A DNA stretch of 64,000 nucleotides from Kaistella faecalis. GTDB taxonomy: Bacteria; Bacteroidota; Bacteroidia; Flavobacteriales; Weeksellaceae. Under the pieces are notes generated by a model. The model did no database searches. It saw only the letters and a list, made by a program, of their open reading frames with translations, and was not told where the DNA came from. How positions within the stretch are numbered: the stretch's first letter is position 1; every line of letters begins with the position of its first letter. A program made the position numbers and the translations under genes. Of this stretch, positions 61,850-64,000 are shown piece after piece. The DNA is taken from NCBI RefSeq assembly GCF_019195395.1, contig NZ_CP078067.1:1193783-1257782 (forward strand), in the 5' to 3' direction.

Positions 61850-61880
61850 CAAATCTACGTTAATTTTTTATTTATGCAAA
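61850..61880 (-). promoter_or_regulatory. Two-box Bacteroidota promoter for rho
   Basis: Minus strand: TTTG (61880-61877), 19-base spacer, TAGATTTG (61857-61850). Leader of about 80 bases to the ATG at 61762. It overlaps the upstream part of the plus-strand DUF4293 promoter. Confidence 0.72.
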
Positions 61881-61890
61881 AAATTATTGT

Positions 61891-61898
61891 TATTTTTG
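61891..61898 (+). promoter_or_regulatory. TAnnTTTG box for the DUF4293 gene
   Basis: TATTTTTG preceded 20 bases upstream by TTTA (61867-61870, one mismatch to TTTG); 18 bases before the ATG at 61917. Confidence 0.55.
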
Positions 61899-61916
61899 CA
61901 CCTCATACTCAATACG

Positions 61917-62306
61917 ATGCTGCAAAGAATACAGACTGTTTGGATTTTTCTGGCGATTTTAGGTGCGATTTTTCTGTTCGTCACCGGGCAGGATTTTTCC
62001 GTTTTCGGACCCGTTCCATTTATTTCTGTAGTCTGTGTAGGTTTAGTGCTTGTAGGATTCATCAGCATTTTGAGTTATAAAGACCGGAAAAGACAGATTC
62101 TGCTGAATAATATCAGCATTTTTATAAACGCTTTGTTGCTCGGTTTATTGGCGTATTGGCTACTCAGTTTATCTGGAGGAATTAATTTTCCTGAGAAAGG
62201 TATTGAGCCGATTTTCCCGTTGCTTTCGATAATCTGTTTGTTAATTGCAAACACTTATATCAGAAAAGACGAGAGGCTCGTGAAATCTGTAGACAGACTC
62301 CGCTAA
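61917..62306 (+). CDS. DUF4293 membrane protein
   Basis: 129 residues from the ATG at 61917 (MLQRIQTVWIFLA). An earlier in-frame ATG at 61842 would add 25 residues that cross the promoter box at 61891, so I reject it. Four membrane helices (about 5-25, 38-58, 70-93 and 105-120). The MLQRIQTVWxF opening is typical of DUF4293 of Bacteroidota. Function unknown. Divergent to rho; two terminator-like hairpins follow. Confidence 0.84.
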   Translation: MLQRIQTVWIFLAILGAIFLFVTGQDFSVFGPVPFISVVCVGLVLVGFISILSYKDRKRQILLNNISIFINALLLGLLAYWLLSLSGGINFPEKGIEPIFPLLSIICLLIANTYIRKDERLVKSVDRLR

Positions 62307-62331
62307 ACTCACAACGATTTTTTTTGAGTTA

Positions 62332-62362
62332 AACAGCTCCGGTTTTGGGGCTGTTTTTTTTA
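62332..62362 (+). terminator. Rho-independent terminator after the DUF4293 gene
   Basis: Nine-pair stem with one G-U pair (62332-62340 and 62347-62355), six-base loop, T run. A second inverted repeat AACTCA/TGAGTT lies just upstream. Confidence 0.82.
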
Positions 62363-62400
62363 TTGGCCACTTAAATATTTATCTTTATCAAAAATTACCA

Positions 62401-63324
62401 ATGAAGAATCACTATTTGCTTTTTGCGCTCGTTTTTTCAACAGTCCTCTATTCACAGGAAGTTTCTAAAGACCGCATCTTTACAGTGCTCTCTGCTCTGG
62501 CTTCGGATGATATGAAAGGCCGCGAGATCGGAACTCCACAAAACGACTCCGCCGCAGCATATATTGCGCAACGCTTCAAGGAAAATAATCTCGGATATTG
62601 CGCCGGAGACTCTTATCTAATTCCTTTTGAATACAAAGGAAAAGTTGCGTATAATGTCTGCGGGATACAAAAAGGTAAATCTGACCAAATTTTAGCGTAC
62701 TCCGCCCACTTCGATCATATCGGTTCCACCGAAAAAAGTGGCGATAATATATATAACGGAGCCGACGATAATGCCAGTGGCGTAACTTTAATGATCGGAC
62801 TGTCAGATTACTTTAAAACTACAGACCCTGCTTTTTCAATGATGTACATGGCTTTCAATGGTGAAGAAAAAGGGATGAAAGGATCAAAAGCGATCGCTGA
62901 AAACCCTCTTTTAACAGAAAAACACTCCAAAATTTCTGCATTATTTAATTTTGAAATGGTGGCAACGGTTTCGCAATTCGGCCCCAATGCTATCTATATG
63001 ACCGGTGCTGAATTTTCTGATTTGGACGAATTGCTGAATACCAATGCCGCAACCGGACTTAAAGTTCACCCCGATCCATACATTGGTCAGCAGCTTTTTT
63101 ACCGTTCGGATAACGTAATTTTTGTTAAAAAGAAAATCATCGCCCATTCGTTTTCAACCGTGGACATGAATGTTGCAAAACATTACCATCAGCTCAATGA
63201 CGATATTAATGTAGTGAATTTTGATAATCTTACCGGGCTTATAAACAGTTTTGGAAGAACCTTCCAAAAACTCACTCCGAAAAACTTTACACCCAAATAC
63301 AACGATAAAGTAAGCTTTAAGTAA
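62401..63324 (+). CDS. Secreted M28 family zinc metallopeptidase
   Basis: 307 residues. Signal peptide MKNHYLLFALVFSTVLYSQ. Zinc ligands and catalytic residues of the M28 family: AHFDHIG (His), NGADDNASG (bridging Asp), FNGEEKGMKGS (Glu pair), and later the second His region near AHSFSTVDM. M28 peptidases are usually aminopeptidases or carboxypeptidases; specificity is not clear. Probably periplasmic or on the surface. Single gene. Confidence 0.88.
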   Translation: MKNHYLLFALVFSTVLYSQEVSKDRIFTVLSALASDDMKGREIGTPQNDSAAAYIAQRFKENNLGYCAGDSYLIPFEYKGKVAYNVCGIQKGKSDQILAYSAHFDHIGSTEKSGDNIYNGADDNASGVTLMIGLSDYFKTTDPAFSMMYMAFNGEEKGMKGSKAIAENPLLTEKHSKISALFNFEMVATVSQFGPNAIYMTGAEFSDLDELLNTNAATGLKVHPDPYIGQQLFYRSDNVIFVKKKIIAHSFSTVDMNVAKHYHQLNDDINVVNFDNLTGLINSFGRTFQKLTPKNFTPKYNDKVSFK

Positions 63325-63349
63325 TAGAAGCAACCAATCAAAAAATCCG

Positions 63350-63357
63350 TAATTTTG
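63350..63357 (+). promoter_or_regulatory. TAnnTTTG box for the ABC exporter gene
   Basis: TAATTTTG, 17 bases before the ATG at 63375. Confidence 0.5.
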
Positions 63358-63374
63358 CCCACTAAATTTCCCGA

Positions 63375-64000
63375 ATGAAACCATTACAACGCATTCTCTC
63401 CTTTGCCAAACCTCATCAGAAATACCTTTTCGGAAGCATGTTTTTCAACATCATGTATTCTGTTCTCAATATATTTTCGGTGGCTACAATGCTTCCCATT
63501 CTGGGATTGATGTTCGGAACGGTAGATAAAGTCGACACTACAAAACCACCGGTAAACTCGGGCCGGCTTGTTGATTTTTTTGGATATGCTAAAGACTGGG
63601 CTTATTATACGATTCAGAAAAATATCGACACTTACGGAACGGTAAAAGTTCTCGCAATCTTGTGCGCGGTAACCGCTGTTGCATTTTTGCTTCGGAATAT
63701 CTTCAGATATCTTGGCGCCTATCTGTTGGTAAATTACCGTGTGGGAATTACCAAAGATTTAAGGACGGCGATGTACAACAAATTCCTGAAACTGCCGGTT
63801 TCTTTCTATACTGAGAAGCGCAAGGGAGATATGATGAGCCGGATTTCCAACGATATCGGTGGCGTTGAAAGCGGAATTATGGGAAGTCTGGTAGATGTGA
63901 TTAACTCGCCTTTCATGATTATTTCATCGCTGATTACGCTGTTTATTCTTTCACCTAATCTTACAATGTTTTCCCTGCTTGTATTCCCTCTTATGGGCGG
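63375..64000 (+). CDS. ABC exporter, MsbA-like, N-terminal part (cut by window edge)
   Basis: 208 residues read from the ATG at 63375 (MKPLQRILSFAKPHQKYLFG); the frame is still open at 64000. It contains three or four membrane helices and the coupling-helix segment PVSFYTEKRKGDMMSRISNDIGGVESGI, typical of type I ABC exporter membrane domains (MsbA, lipid or drug export). The ATPase domain lies outside the window. MsbA itself, the lipid A flippase, is likely in this context but cannot be confirmed from the visible part. Confidence 0.86.
   Translation, partial: MKPLQRILSFAKPHQKYLFGSMFFNIMYSVLNIFSVATMLPILGLMFGTVDKVDTTKPPVNSGRLVDFFGYAKDWAYYTIQKNIDTYGTVKVLAILCAVTAVAFLLRNIFRYLGAYLLVNYRVGITKDLRTAMYNKFLKLPVSFYTEKRKGDMMSRISNDIGGVESGIMGSLVDVINSPFMIISSLITLFILSPNLTMFSLLVFPLMG

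Noticed and set aside
1-64000. Prophage, insertion sequence, integron, CRISPR array, tRNA or rRNA
   Set aside because: No transposase, integrase or phage proteins, no regularly spaced repeats and no tRNA- or rRNA-like sequence were recognised on either strand.

Overview
The window reads as a stretch of chromosome from a member of the Bacteroidota, most likely Flavobacteriia of the Chryseobacterium/Kaistella type (Weeksellaceae). The reasons are the dense core gene content, many lipoproteins, TonB-dependent receptors and a type IX secretion sorting tail, the exosortase-F pair, DUF4293/DUF5689/DUF6702-type proteins, and the Bacteroidota promoter box TAnnTTTG (sometimes with an upstream TTTG 19-20 bases away) in front of many genes. 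I see no rRNA, tRNA, CRISPR array, prophage or insertion sequence. No gene-free stretch exceeds 300 bases.

Layout. 1-930: nusA (partial) and rimP on the minus strand. 1032-20440: a large surface-polysaccharide locus. It holds UDP-glucose dehydrogenase, a Wzm/Wzt-type ABC exporter whose ATPase carries a C-terminal extension, three methyltransferases, seven family-2-type glycosyltransferases plus a putative rhamnosyltransferase-type enzyme, two GT4 enzymes, an AsnB-type amidotransferase and two left-handed-helix acetyltransferases. Several of these are tandem paralogues and base composition falls sharply inside the exporter ATPase gene. 20568-24035: two beta-carbonic anhydrases flanking a SulP anion transporter and a small membrane protein, a probable bicarbonate/CO2 module. 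24022-28919 (minus): pth, a lipoprotein and mfd. 29194-31672: small lipoproteins and a duplicated lipoprotein plus outer-membrane-barrel gene pair. 31692-36050: a GH3-type adenylating enzyme, a T9SS cargo protein and divergent SMR and MFS transporters.

36191-46555: housekeeping genes dnaB, rnhA, a nitroreductase, nadB, nadC, an Oar-like TonB-dependent receptor, a membrane protein and asd. 46636-48600: a CDF metal transporter convergent with the XrtF/XrtF-associated pair. 48652-52110: an AmgK-like sugar kinase, a free-standing RapZ C-terminal domain, a MurU-like nucleotidyltransferase, a LOG-family protein and a DUF6702-like protein; the first three look like an amino-sugar (MurNAc/GlcNAc) salvage set with a possible sensor. 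52350-58624: a TonB-dependent receptor, a DUF5689 lipoprotein and a divergent secreted nuclease-type phosphoesterase. 58702-64000: a small lipoprotein, superoxide dismutase, rho with a long Asn/Gln-rich disordered insert, DUF4293, a secreted M28 peptidase and the start of an MsbA-like ABC exporter.

Most notable: seven start codons lie exactly four bases after a TAnnTTTG box, predicting leaderless mRNAs; the AmgK/RapZ-C/MurU cluster; the duplicated lipoprotein/barrel module; the composition break inside the Wzt-like gene; and the prion-like insert in Rho. All functions are inferred from sequence reading; no database search was run.
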